This document shows, in pieces, positions 35,752-45,011 of a stretch of DNA of 64,000 bases; within the stretch, counting starts at the first letter, position 1, and each line of letters opens with the position of its first letter. Made by a program: the position numbers and the translations under genes. Source of the stretch: Bacillota bacterium (GTDB taxonomy: Bacteria; Bacillota; Clostridia; Lachnospirales; Lachnospiraceae); the NCBI GenBank assembly GCA_023413555.1, contig JAEZPG010000017.1, forward strand, positions 32,448 to 96,447, given 5' to 3'. Below the pieces are notes generated by a model. It ran no database searches. It was not told the DNA's origin and worked only from the letters and a program-made list of their open reading frames with translations.

Positions 35752-36861
35752 CTAATGTTTTATCGTACTTTTTTGTATGCTTCGATACTCTTCTTCTACC
35801 GGATCTTTCATCTCATAAATACGCTTCCATTCTTTAGAATCTGTCACCTTCACTGCTTCACATCTATTTTTATATAAGAAACGAACTAGATTATAACAAT
35901 CTATCCATATTTCACCGTTTCCATCTTTTTGAGACTCATCAAAAATAATCTGCATTCCAAAATGAAGATGAGATGTTTCAATATTATTGGTATTTTCTTT
36001 TGTGCTATATCCGGTTCTTCCCATATAACCAATTACATCGCCGGCTGTAACAATACTTCCTTCTTTTAAATCTGAACAATATGGATAATTCTTTCTCAAA
36101 TGTGCGTAATAATAGTATCTTTTCTTATCAAAGCTACGAATTCCTAGGCGCCATCCTCCATACTGATTCCAACCGATGGCCTCTACATAACCTGATTCTA
36201 CTGCAATGATGGGGGTTCCCACTTGCCCCATCATATCATGTCCAAGATGTCTTCTTCTAAACCCATAAGACCTAGATACACCGAAATCATCAAAATCGCT
36301 ATATGGAAAATTCTTTGCCACAGGTAAAAATGCTTTTAATCCATAGACTTTTTCCCATGATATTGACGGATTGCTATCCTCCTTAAGAGTTTCCCTCTCA
36401 TATTCTCCCACGAAACCACCCAAGATTGCTTCATAGGAATCATAATAGTATTTATAGTACTGCATATCCTTTGTTAAATACTCCATGGTTTCTTTATTTT
36501 CAGTTAATTTCTTTACTAACTCAGACATTTGAGAACTCTTATATTTTTTAAAATCTCCACCATTTTTTACCGCAATATAGGCCAAAAGTTCAATCCAATT
36601 TACATGAATCTTGCCTCCATAGGTATTTACATCAAATTGATAAGCATCACACAAGGCCTGATATGAAACATTAAAATCTACCCATTTGATGTATTTTTTA
36701 TCAGCGTCTTCCTCCTCAGATTCTTCCTCACTCTGCTCTTTGCTAGTCGCAATCTCTGTAGGCTCTTGTTTCTTCCTACTCATATTATGTATAAGAAACC
36801 CACCAACCAATAGGCTAAATATTAGTACTTCTACAAGAATAAATACTATAGTCTTTCTCAA
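35752..36861 (-). CDS. Membrane-anchored M23 (LytM-like) peptidase
   Basis: About 369 residues: N-terminal membrane anchor (RKTIVFILVEVLIFSLLVG), an acidic linker rich in Glu, a ~150-residue region of unknown fold, then an M23 domain with HLGHDMMGQVGTPIIA and HLHFGMQI, which supply the zinc ligands (H-x3-D and H-x-H). It should cut peptidoglycan cross-links outside the membrane. The best start is a TTG at 36861 with AGGAG eight bases upstream; a GTG at 36879 lies too close to that site. Similar proteins act in sporulation or cell separation; not determinable here. Confidence 0.9.
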   Translation of the reverse strand: MRKTIVFILVEVLIFSLLVGGFLIHNMSRKKQEPTEIATSKEQSEEESEEEDADKKYIKWVDFNVSYQALCDAYQFDVNTYGGKIHVNWIELLAYIAVKNGGDFKKYKSSQMSELVKKLTENKETMEYLTKDMQYYKYYYDSYEAILGGFVGEYERETLKEDSNPSISWEKVYGLKAFLPVAKNFPYSDFDDFGVSRSYGFRRRHLGHDMMGQVGTPIIAVESGYVEAIGWNQYGGWRLGIRSFDKKRYYYYAHLRKNYPYCSDLKEGSIVTAGDVIGYMGRTGYSTKENTNNIETSHLHFGMQIIFDESQKDGNGEIWIDCYNLVRFLYKNRCEAVKVTDSKEWKRIYEMKDPVEEEYRSIQKSTIKH

Positions 36862-37017
36862 AATATGTTCTCCTATCACTTTATTATGTCTTAATATTTT
36901 ATGAAATGCTTAAGGAGTTCATTACAAAAACAAAATATACAAACCTTTGCTTATATTGAATAAATCTATTGCTATATTAATAAAAGAATAGTAGGATAAA
37001 AAAAAAGGGGGTATTGC

Positions 37018-37659
37018 ATGGAGAATCATGAAATAAAGATTTCCTGCTCATACAACTCAGCTTTGACTCTCAAAGCAAACTACGGTCATTTTGCAACCAA
37101 CCATTCTCATATCAATTATTATATCGATATGACCACCCTCAAAGTACGTCAGAATGAGTCTTCTGCGATTGCGAAATCCATGGCCAATGATTATGTTTCT
37201 ACAACAGTAGTGGACACTATCATCTGCATGGATGGAACAGAAATTATCGGTGCCTATCTAGCCCAGGAACTTTCTGCTGCCGGAATCATGTCCATGAACT
37301 CTCATAAATCTATCTATATTATTACCCCAGAATTCAATTCCAATGGTCAGCTTATCTTCAGAGATAACATACAACCAATGGTGAATAACAAACATATTCT
37401 TTTACTTCTTGCCTCTGCGACAACTGGTAAAACAATTGCTAAAAGTTTGGAATGTATTGATTATTATGGAGGTAAGATTGAAGGAATTTCGACTATTTTC
37501 AGTGCGACGAAAGCTATTTGCGGCCATAATATTCACTCTATCTTCTCTTCTAAAGACTTACCGGATTACATGAATTATCCACAAAAAGATTGTCCTTTCT
37601 GTAAACAGGGAAGGAAAATAGATGCCATTGTCAATAGCTATGGATATTCAAAATTGTAG
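37018..37659 (+). CDS. Phosphoribosyltransferase-like protein (orotate PRTase-related)
   Basis: 213 residues. The C-terminal half resembles type I phosphoribosyltransferases: a hydrophobic strand then LLASATTGKTIAKSLECI, the position of the PRPP loop, though the usual acidic pair before it is absent. The end carries CPFCKQGRKIDAIVNSYGY with a Cys pair. The N-terminus has KANYGHFATNHSHINYYID, a block seen in clostridial proteins annotated as orotate phosphoribosyltransferase. No pyr gene is adjacent. It may be a regulator or salvage enzyme; a true OPRTase role is doubtful. Confidence 0.7.
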   Translation: MENHEIKISCSYNSALTLKANYGHFATNHSHINYYIDMTTLKVRQNESSAIAKSMANDYVSTTVVDTIICMDGTEIIGAYLAQELSAAGIMSMNSHKSIYIITPEFNSNGQLIFRDNIQPMVNNKHILLLLASATTGKTIAKSLECIDYYGGKIEGISTIFSATKAICGHNIHSIFSSKDLPDYMNYPQKDCPFCKQGRKIDAIVNSYGYSKL

Positions 37660-37701
37660 ACACAAAATCCTATGAGTGGAATTTACTTATACGAATTTTC
37701 A

Positions 37702-37743
37702 TCAAAAAGAGAGATGTCGAGAATCGACAACTCTCTTTTTGAT
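37702..37743 (+). terminator. Terminator after the PRTase-like gene
   Basis: TCAAAAAGAGAG / CTCTCTTTTTGA outer stem, with an inner TGTCGA / TCGACA stem, followed by T-rich DNA. Confidence 0.8.
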
Positions 37744-37895
37744 TCTTACCTTTTTTGAGACTCCCTTTCATATATGACTTCCCTTTGGTAAATGACATAG
37801 CATTTTGAATTTTAAACCGACTAGACACAATCATCATTTTATATTAATATGTTTATATATTTAACAATTTTTGATAATAGGAGTGTAACTTACCC

Positions 37896-38759
37896 ATGAA
37901 TCATATTATTTTAAGTGCAGACAGTACCTGTGATTTAGGAAGTGCCCTTAAAGAACAGTACCATGTTCACTACTTCCCTTATCATATTATACTTGAAGAT
38001 AAAGATTATCTCGATAATGTAGACATAACGCCTGAGGAAATATATAAGATCTATTATGAACGAAAAGTTCTACCAAAGACATCAGCTATTAACATGGACG
38101 AATACATTAATTATTTAAAGGTTTATACGGATAAAGGAAATGAAGTTATTCATTTTAATCTTGGTGGAGCTCTGTCCAGTTCATACCAGAACTGTAAATT
38201 AGCTGCTCAGGAGTTACCTGGTGTATACCCTATAAACAGTTGTAGTCTATCTACTGGAATTGGTCTTCAAGTGTTGGATGCCGCAGATATGATTAGGGAA
38301 GGCAAGAGTGCTCGAGAAATCTATGATATATTACACCAATCAACAGAGCAATATCATGCTAGTTTTATTGTTGATACCTTAACCTTTCTTCATGCAGGTG
38401 GCAGATGTTCTTCTGCTGCTAAATTAGGTGCCAATCTATTAAATCTCAAACCTTTAATAGAAGTAGATAACACCACTGGTGGAATGACGGTTGGAAAGAA
38501 GTATCGTGGGAATCTGGAAAAGGTATTGGTTCACTATGTAAAAGATAAATTGCAACAATACCCGGATATTGTGAATAACCGTATCTTTATCACACACTCT
38601 ACCATCGATTCTTACTATATTGATATCGTTCGGGATACGATAAATAGTATTATGCACTTTGATCATATTTATGTTACGAACGCCAGTTGTACCATCTCCA
38701 GCCATTGTGGCCCTGGTACGTTGGGAATCTTATTTAAAACCAAATCTAAAGCGAAATAA
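37896..38759 (+). CDS. DegV-family fatty-acid-binding protein
   Basis: A 287-residue protein of the DegV/FakB type. N-terminal ILSADSTCDLG, KTSAINMDEY (the Ser/Thr loop) and the later DTLTFLHAGGRCSSAAKLGA and HCGPGTLGIL are the family blocks. Such proteins bind a fatty acid and present it to FakA kinase or act as carriers. No fakA is nearby. SD TAGGAGTG precedes the ATG. The ligand is inferred from the family only. Confidence 0.93.
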   Translation: MNHIILSADSTCDLGSALKEQYHVHYFPYHIILEDKDYLDNVDITPEEIYKIYYERKVLPKTSAINMDEYINYLKVYTDKGNEVIHFNLGGALSSSYQNCKLAAQELPGVYPINSCSLSTGIGLQVLDAADMIREGKSAREIYDILHQSTEQYHASFIVDTLTFLHAGGRCSSAAKLGANLLNLKPLIEVDNTTGGMTVGKKYRGNLEKVLVHYVKDKLQQYPDIVNNRIFITHSTIDSYYIDIVRDTINSIMHFDHIYVTNASCTISSHCGPGTLGILFKTKSKAK

Positions 38760-38824
38760 TATAAGAATTGATTGCGTTGTCTATTGATAAATTGTGACAG
38801 TATGCTTACGTGATAACATAAAAT

Positions 38825-38871
38825 AAGGATGGAAAATCAGCATACATTTATGCTATTTATCATCCTTTTTT
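38825..38871. terminator. Terminator between degV and the HAD gene
   Basis: Stem AAGGATG / CATCCTT with inner AGCATA / TATGCT pairing, flanked by A and T runs. It overlaps the last codons of the minus-strand HAD gene. Confidence 0.7.
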
Positions 38872-39500
38872 CTATCTTTCTTTAGTAGCTCCGGCAATTG
38901 CTCAAATTTCTCTAACTTAGCGTCATACTCCTCTACCTGTCCAAAACCATAGGCTGCAAAGATAAAAGGTACTCCTGCTTTCTTCGCTGATTTCTGGTCA
39001 CTTAGGGTATCCCCTACATATACTGGATGAAAGAATTTATTTCGCTCCACAACCAATCTGATATTATCTGCTTTATCTAAACCGGTTCTTCCCGGATTCT
39101 CATAATCTATAAAGTATTGACTAAGATTATGTGCCTTAAAAAATGCTTCAATATAACCATCCTGGCAATTACTTACAATAGCAAGTTTATATGACTTTTT
39201 AAGTATTTTTAGTGTCTCTTCAAGTCGGGGAAATAAATATCCTCCAACTTTACTAACATAATCATTTTCATAATCACAACAGATTTTTAAGATCTCATAA
39301 CATTTTTTCTCTTCCATATTAGGTAGGAACTGCTTTATGATATCCTGCATCAGTAAGCCCATGACACCCATAATATCCTCCTTTGTGATTGTTCTGTTTA
39401 TATTATACTGCTTAAAGATGACACTCCAAGATTCTGCTACCTCTTTACTACAATCCCACAGGGTTCCATCCAAATCAAAAATAATGCTGTCCGTTCTCAT
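38853..39500 (-). CDS. HAD-superfamily phosphatase (phosphoglycolate phosphatase-like)
   Basis: A 215-residue HAD hydrolase. Motif I DLDGTLWDCS with both Asp residues, motif II near AIVSNCQDGY, and motifs III-IV in YVGDTLSDQKSAKKAGV. The helical cap between motif I and II fits subfamily IA (Gph/PgmB-like). It probably removes phosphate from a small metabolite; the substrate is unknown. Starts at ATG with GGAGGAG. Confidence 0.9.
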   Translation of the reverse strand: MRTDSIIFDLDGTLWDCSKEVAESWSVIFKQYNINRTITKEDIMGVMGLLMQDIIKQFLPNMEEKKCYEILKICCDYENDYVSKVGGYLFPRLEETLKILKKSYKLAIVSNCQDGYIEAFFKAHNLSQYFIDYENPGRTGLDKADNIRLVVERNKFFHPVYVGDTLSDQKSAKKAGVPFIFAAYGFGQVEEYDAKLEKFEQLPELLKKDRKKDDK

Positions 39501-39622
39501 TTTTCTCCTCCATCTATCTTTTTATTTTGCAAGTTATGATTTCCCCTTGAAAACTTCCACAAGGAAAGCTACAATATAAGCTATTAATTCGTTATTAAAA
39601 ATAAATCCATAGGAGGTATCCC

Positions 39623-40069
39623 ATGACAAAAATTGAATTAGTACGAAGTGAAATGGTTGCTGCAATGAAAGCTGGAAACAAACCTAGAAAAGATGCACTT
39701 TCCATGTTGCTTTCTGTATTAAAGAACAAGGCAATTGATAAACGTGCAGATTTATCAGTGGAAGAGGAAAACGAAGTAATCCTAAAAGAAATCAAGCAAA
39801 CAAAGGAAACTTTAGAAACAGCACCAACTGATCGAGCTGATATTATAGACGAGTGTAATCTTAGAATCCAGGTATATCAAGAGTTTGCTCCTCAATTTCT
39901 CAGTGAAGAGGAAATAAAAGCGATTATTTCTTCTATTCTTACTAAGCTAAATATTACAGAACCTACTGCCAAAGACAAAGGCAAAATCATGAAGGAACTA
40001 ATGCCTCAGGTCAAAGGTAAATCTGATGGCAAATTGGTTAATGACCTTGTAACCTCATTATTTCACTAG
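39623..40069 (+). CDS. YqeY/GatB-tail domain protein
   Basis: A 148-residue GatB/YqeY protein. It shows the family pattern: basic N-terminal helix (VRSEMVAAMKAGNKPRKDAL), a helical central region and a C-terminal domain with GKIMKELMPQVKGKSDGKLV, as in the tRNA-binding tail of GatB. A role related to amidotransferase or tRNA quality is suspected but unproven. Its stop overlaps the stop of the convergent GH3-like gene. SD AGGAGG. Confidence 0.94.
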   Translation: MTKIELVRSEMVAAMKAGNKPRKDALSMLLSVLKNKAIDKRADLSVEEENEVILKEIKQTKETLETAPTDRADIIDECNLRIQVYQEFAPQFLSEEEIKAIISSILTKLNITEPTAKDKGKIMKELMPQVKGKSDGKLVNDLVTSLFH

Positions 40070-41736
40070 TATTCTCTTCCATATCCTTTGCCATATAAGA
40101 TATTATCCACAGTAAATTCTTTTTCCGAATTATACCATGGCATAGTAAGCTTTCCGGTAAATGTTTCTTCACCTGCCAGCACATTAGCGATGGCATCTCC
40201 TTTGCTACCTGGCAGGTAGCACATGACTATGGAATCCCATTGATCTATATATGGGTTAATATCCAGATGTCTTCCAGCAACTAATAGGGTAATAGTTTTA
40301 TGACCCAGTTCTTTAGCTTCTTCAATGGCCTCTTTATTACCATATAGTCCTTTCTCTGAGGTAAGACTGGTTGTCTCCACATCTCCATTTTCACTGGTAT
40401 ATGCACTTTCTCCTACACATAACAGAGTGACATCAGCATTTTTTGCCTCTTTTTTATCTGTAACAATCGTATACATATTCTCCTTTTCCAATCCCTGTAA
40501 ACCTTGTAGTATCGTAGAACCTTTTCGTGTTTGATCCTTGTTGTCTTCTGTCAATAAGCCACCACATTGTGCTTTTAGATTATCGGCTGCTGGGCCAGTA
40601 ACATAGATAGTAAGCCCCTTCTTAAGTGGTAACAATTCCTTTTCATTTTTTAATAACACAAGACTTTTCTGTACCAGAGATGCAGCCAATTTATTGGCAT
40701 AATTCTCATCTAATTCTTCAGATACCTGTAGTACTCCTTTTCCACTAAAAAGGCCTAATGCTTTTTTAGCTGTAAGTATTCTAGTCACTGACTCATTAAC
40801 TCTCTTCTCTTTTAATAATCCCATTTTTACTGCCTGTACGATGGCGGCTGTATAATCAGAAGCCTTTGAAGGCTTACTAATGACATCCACACCGGCATTT
40901 ATTACGGATGCAAGTTTTTCTGCTAAGCTGTCCTTATTGATTAACTCGACATCGGATGCTTTGGTTAGGATAATACCATCAAATTTCATGACGTTACGTA
41001 GCATATCGGTTAATAGTTCCTTATTCTCTACCATTTTTGTTCCATTGATGCTACAAGAGCTTATTTGAATGGCCACTGGCATTTCTTCATTTTCATCTTT
41101 AGCAGCATCTAATAGTTGCCGAAAGATAAATAATTGCTGTCTGATTTCATCCTCTGTAAGACTGATATTCTCTCTAGACAATCCTTGACCCGTATTAATA
41201 AAACCGGTAAGACATGGCATAATTCCGGTACTTACCAGCCCCTTCACATAAGACCTTCCTAACGAATATACTTCTTTATAGTCATCCGAATAACACTGGA
41301 ACGTACCACCCCAGCATGGATGAAAGGAGGTTGCAGCCACAGAGGCAAAGCTTACTATGGCTCCAGCTTTCCTATTCTCTTTTCCAACAAACTCTCCCAT
41401 TTTATATAAAGAATCCTTGTCTCCTACAACTCCAAGTCCTATATTTCCAGGAAAAACAACTGTTCTAGTTACTGTTTCTTCCAAATAATGATAGGTCTCT
41501 TCTTCCGGAACCAAAGTTTCTAAAGAACCTGTCATCTGTGCTGCTTTTTCCTGAATAGTAAGACTGTTTACAAGGTCATTCATATCACTTGTTTCTAAGA
41601 TTTTTTTTTGTGTATGCTTTATTGCCGGCTTTGCAATTGGAACTGGCGTTACTTGAGAAACCTCATTCTGACTACAGCCTGCCAGCACTAATATTCCTGC
41701 TATAACGAATCCTACTTTTACGAATGACTTTCTCAT
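40066..41736 (-). CDS. GH3-like lipoprotein with missing catalytic residues
   Basis: A 556-residue lipoprotein (lipobox LVLAGC, Cys21). It has the GH3 N-terminal barrel and C-terminal alpha/beta sandwich, ending in the typical LYGKGYGREY. The position of the nucleophile Asp (normally in an FDG-x-x-x-SDW motif) reads FDGIILTKAS, with Lys259 in place of Asp. The usual KH pair also reads TG (PCLTGFINTGQG). So it probably does not cleave glycosides by the normal GH3 mechanism. It follows the GDPD gene by 23 bases in an operon with the Na/Ca antiporter. A carbohydrate-binding or regulatory role is possible. Confidence 0.8.
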   Translation of the reverse strand: MRKSFVKVGFVIAGILVLAGCSQNEVSQVTPVPIAKPAIKHTQKKILETSDMNDLVNSLTIQEKAAQMTGSLETLVPEEETYHYLEETVTRTVVFPGNIGLGVVGDKDSLYKMGEFVGKENRKAGAIVSFASVAATSFHPCWGGTFQCYSDDYKEVYSLGRSYVKGLVSTGIMPCLTGFINTGQGLSRENISLTEDEIRQQLFIFRQLLDAAKDENEEMPVAIQISSCSINGTKMVENKELLTDMLRNVMKFDGIILTKASDVELINKDSLAEKLASVINAGVDVISKPSKASDYTAAIVQAVKMGLLKEKRVNESVTRILTAKKALGLFSGKGVLQVSEELDENYANKLAASLVQKSLVLLKNEKELLPLKKGLTIYVTGPAADNLKAQCGGLLTEDNKDQTRKGSTILQGLQGLEKENMYTIVTDKKEAKNADVTLLCVGESAYTSENGDVETTSLTSEKGLYGNKEAIEEAKELGHKTITLLVAGRHLDINPYIDQWDSIVMCYLPGSKGDAIANVLAGEETFTGKLTMPWYNSEKEFTVDNILYGKGYGREY

Positions 41737-41759
41737 AACAATCCTCCCTAATGCAATCT

Positions 41760-42590
41760 TTATTGCTTTGGAATAAAGCTGTCAAATATAAAATAATTAA
41801 AATACCCTTTACTCTCCTCTAACTCTTCTTGGCTTTTTATCGTCCAAGCAACCGTTTTCAACTTGTATATATCCCTTACAATGGAAAGAGATGGCAAATG
41901 GGGATACTTAAATTCATAAGCAATAAAGTCTGGACTACCTAATCTATTCAGCAAAAGCCTACTAAGTATCCAATACATGATCTTATTTCCCTTATCCTTA
42001 TTTCTAATAAAATCAGTCGATAATTGCCCTCTGATAATATCTTTATGATTTTTCTTATACCAATTCAGCGCTAGTGGGTTAAAAGACTCCATACAATAAG
42101 TACCTTTATAATTCTTTAGTATCTCATTTGCAAGCGAACAAAGGGATAAATCCGTATGTTCAATTTTAAATTCAATGATTAATGGCACCTTACCACCCAC
42201 CACCTGTAAAGCTTGTTGAAGGGTTGGGATGGTCTCATTACTTTGACAAAGGTGAAACCTCTGCAGTTCCTCACAAGTATATTCATTCACTCTTCCCTTA
42301 ATGTCACAAATTCGATTTAAGGTATAGTCATGAAATACCATTGGAATCTTATCTTTAGAAAGCTGGATATCCAACTCTATTCCATAATCTGCTTCTACTG
42401 CTAAGTGAAAAGCTTCCAAGGAATTTTCCGGTGCCTTCCCCTCATTATTATGTAGCCCCCTATGGGCATAAAAGTAATTGTCGAAAGGGGTGTAATCAGG
42501 TCGATCAAACATATGAGGCATAATTAGAATTGGATATGCAATAAGAGCAACAAAGAGGATAAACCCAGTAATAGTAATAAAAAGCGACAT
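41760..42590 (-). CDS. Glycerophosphodiester phosphodiesterase-family protein
   Basis: A 276-residue GDPD-fold enzyme with one N-terminal membrane helix. Catalytic and metal residues are visible in FYAHRGLHNNEGKAPENS, IELDIQLSKDKIPMVFHD and LIIEFKIE. It should hydrolyse glycerophosphodiesters to glycerol-3-phosphate and an alcohol at the membrane. The neighbouring antiporter gene ends nine bases before it, so they are co-transcribed. Confidence 0.92.
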   Translation of the reverse strand: MSLFITITGFILFVALIAYPILIMPHMFDRPDYTPFDNYFYAHRGLHNNEGKAPENSLEAFHLAVEADYGIELDIQLSKDKIPMVFHDYTLNRICDIKGRVNEYTCEELQRFHLCQSNETIPTLQQALQVVGGKVPLIIEFKIEHTDLSLCSLANEILKNYKGTYCMESFNPLALNWYKKNHKDIIRGQLSTDFIRNKDKGNKIMYWILSRLLLNRLGSPDFIAYEFKYPHLPSLSIVRDIYKLKTVAWTIKSQEELEESKGYFNYFIFDSFIPKQ

Positions 42591-42599
42591 AGTATTCTC

Positions 42600-43580
42600 C
42601 TATTTCATTAATAAATACACAAAATAAACTCCGTAGGATGCCAGCATAATTAGACCGGTTCCTTTACGTAATTCTTTATTCTTAATAACTCCTACCCAAA
42701 GAAGTACAGCAGCTGCTATACATACTATCCCATCTACAATGAATTCGGGCTGGTAAGGAACCGCCTTTATAAGGCAGGTTGTCCCTAATACAAATAGTAT
42801 ATTAAAGATATTACTTCCTACAATATTACCTATCGCAATATCACTATTTCCTTTTCTTGCAGCAGTCGTGGATGTCATCAATTCCGGCAAGGAGGTTCCA
42901 AAAGCAACTACTGTAAGACCGATGATACGATCAGTAAAACCTATCTTGGTAGCAATGAATTTGGCACTGTTTACAGTAATATTGCTACCGAAGATGATGG
43001 CAGCCAACCCTAGTAATGTGACTAATACAAGAATTGCCCAAGCCTTTCGCTTATTCTCATCAAGTTTCTTTTCTTGGTCACTAGTATTCTTTATTTCAGT
43101 CTCAAGTGTATCGTCGTTGGTACCCTTTTTTGCAGTGTATATCAGGTATATAAAAAAAAGAAGAAATATAGTCCAAAAGACTACACCTGCAAAAAGCCCT
43201 AGTTCACCGGTAAATACTCCTAATAATACTAAAATGGTACTGGTTACAACCACAAGGGGTATCTCATAGCGAATGGTTGATTTACCTACTTTTAGTGGAA
43301 TAATCAAGGCAGAAATACCAAGAATCAAAAGAATATTCATACTATTGCTACCCAATACATTTCCAATGGCAATACCTGTACTGCCCTTTAATGCTGCATT
43401 TATACTAATGGCCGCTTCCGGTGCACTAGTTCCAAACGCCACAATGGTAAGTCCTATGACTATTTGAGGAATTCCAAGCCTTGTTGCTATCATGGATGCA
43501 CCATCTACAAAGTAATCCGCGCCCTTAATCAGTAAAATAAATCCTACTATTAACAGACCTATATTCTCAGCTAATTCCAT
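42600..43580 (-). CDS. Calcium/sodium antiporter (YrbG-like)
   Basis: About 326 residues in two homologous halves of five helices. The paired alpha-repeats VIVAFGTSAPEAAISINAAL and LTVVAFGTSLPELMTSTTAA carry the ion-binding Glu residues, and each repeat has GNVLGSN or GNIVGSN further on. This is the K+-independent Na/Ca exchanger family. An upstream TTG (43595) is unlikely; the ATG at 43580 has GAGGGAG upstream. It heads the operon antiporter-GDPD-GH3-like. Confidence 0.94.
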   Translation of the reverse strand: MELAENIGLLIVGFILLIKGADYFVDGASMIATRLGIPQIVIGLTIVAFGTSAPEAAISINAALKGSTGIAIGNVLGSNSMNILLILGISALIIPLKVGKSTIRYEIPLVVVTSTILVLLGVFTGELGLFAGVVFWTIFLLFFIYLIYTAKKGTNDDTLETEIKNTSDQEKKLDENKRKAWAILVLVTLLGLAAIIFGSNITVNSAKFIATKIGFTDRIIGLTVVAFGTSLPELMTSTTAARKGNSDIAIGNIVGSNIFNILFVLGTTCLIKAVPYQPEFIVDGIVCIAAAVLLWVGVIKNKELRKGTGLIMLASYGVYFVYLLMK

Positions 43581-43650
43581 TTGTCTCTCCCTCAATCCTT
43601 TGTACTTAGTAACAGTCTTTCCTCTTATGGTTTATAATATAACTATCAAT

Positions 43651-44742
43651 TTATTTATTTTTTCTTAGATAATCATTTACAATTAAGGCCACAACTTCAT
43701 TATAACTGGATGCTCCTAGGACTTGTGAATTGGCTTTCAGATAAACATCGTTTACCTTTGTCTGAAAATTAGAGATTGCTCCCTCGTACTTATCCCAGAA
43801 ATCATGCTTTTTCTCAATGTCTTGATTTGCCCTATCACATAATTTACCCCTTATTTCCATATAGGCGTCCTTGTCATAAGAGTATAACTCGTTCATACAA
43901 TAGGAATACGCAGTCATTGCCCCGCTATATTGAAATGCAGAGTACTGACTATTCCTACAGGCTAGGTATGCTACAAAATTAGCTTCCTCTTCTTTCATAA
44001 TTCCCTTTAAATGTGCAAGTTCATGACACATAACAAAAGGCTGTTGATAAACTGGCATATCAGAGTTATAGGTGGCTTCTACGGTATAAAAAGAATATAT
44101 GCCACTAACTTGCTGATAAGATAATAATTCAGCAAAAAGCATATATTTAGGCTTTGGATAATAGCTTGCCAGACTGGTATAAGTCTTAGAAAGTTCTTTC
44201 ATTGCAACTCTAGAATTTTGACGAAGGTTAGTAAAGGAGATATCCTTTTCTCCTATCTCATTAAGCTTATCAGTCAAATACTCACAAACTTCTTTTAACT
44301 CTTCCACTCCATATTGTTTTTTGCTGAAACCCTCTTTTGAGGCAAAACTGGTTTTCTGATAATTAATACCACAAAATATAATAAAAACAAAAAATATAGC
44401 ACTTAAGATGAGAAGCCCATTACATCCAACTTTTGCCCAATAATCTTTTCTTTGTCCTTTTTTTCTTGAAATAACCAATACTCCATATAGAATACTTCCA
44501 ATCATCAGCAGACATAGTAAATATAGAATGATCTCAGCGACTGAAAAAGGAAATAGATTAAAGATAAAGGCAAATACTACTGAAAGATATCGATATACAT
44601 ATGTATAATAGCCATCTGCAAACCCATTTATATATCTCGACAAAAGAGACAACAAAAGTCCAAACAAAATAAGACTTAAGGACAACCATATTTTATGCGT
44701 ATTTTTTATGTTGAATTTCCTATGTTTTTGCTTTTCTCTCAT
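43651..44742 (-). CDS. DUF3810-family membrane zinc peptidase
   Basis: 363 residues. Three predicted membrane helices fill the first ~135 residues, followed by a soluble part with FVMCHELAHLKGIMKEEEANF, the HExxH zinc motif and downstream Glu. The family is of unknown substrate. It lies about 70 bases upstream of the antiporter gene in the same orientation and may belong to the same operon. SD GGAGGGAAA. Confidence 0.9.
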   Translation of the reverse strand: MREKQKHRKFNIKNTHKIWLSLSLILFGLLLSLLSRYINGFADGYYTYVYRYLSVVFAFIFNLFPFSVAEIILYLLCLLMIGSILYGVLVISRKKGQRKDYWAKVGCNGLLILSAIFFVFIIFCGINYQKTSFASKEGFSKKQYGVEELKEVCEYLTDKLNEIGEKDISFTNLRQNSRVAMKELSKTYTSLASYYPKPKYMLFAELLSYQQVSGIYSFYTVEATYNSDMPVYQQPFVMCHELAHLKGIMKEEEANFVAYLACRNSQYSAFQYSGAMTAYSYCMNELYSYDKDAYMEIRGKLCDRANQDIEKKHDFWDKYEGAISNFQTKVNDVYLKANSQVLGASSYNEVVALIVNDYLRKNK

Positions 44743-44929
44743 TTTCCCTCCTATGTGTATTGTAAGCGTTAGGTATATTATAACAGAAAGTTAAAATATG
44801 TACAGATGGAGCCATTTTCATTTTTTATGCCTTCCGCAAATAAGGATCGTTCATATTTTCTACAAACTTCATCGTGTATTACTAATAAATTCTATTATTT
44901 TATTTAATAACTAAGAATACGTTACAATA

Positions 44930-44958
44930 TTGACGAATTTTCTGTGGCTTGATAGTAT
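44930..44958 (+). promoter_or_regulatory. Promoter of the purine permease gene
   Basis: TTGACG (44930-44935), 17-base spacer, TAGTAT (44953-44958), about 50 bases before the ATG. I looked for a purine riboswitch in the 270-base leader region and saw none of its conserved core. Confidence 0.5.
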
Positions 44959-45011
44959 TAATTAGTAAAGCGATTTTTCTTGCAGAAGCATTTTTTGAAG
45001 GAGGGTAAACA

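Noticed and set aside
42868..43269. Plus-strand open frame of 133 codons inside the antiporter
   Set aside because: Shadow of the alpha-repeat antiporter gene, no ribosome site.
44743..45011. Purine riboswitch upstream of the NCS2 permease
   Set aside because: None of the conserved purine-aptamer core could be found; only a promoter was supported.
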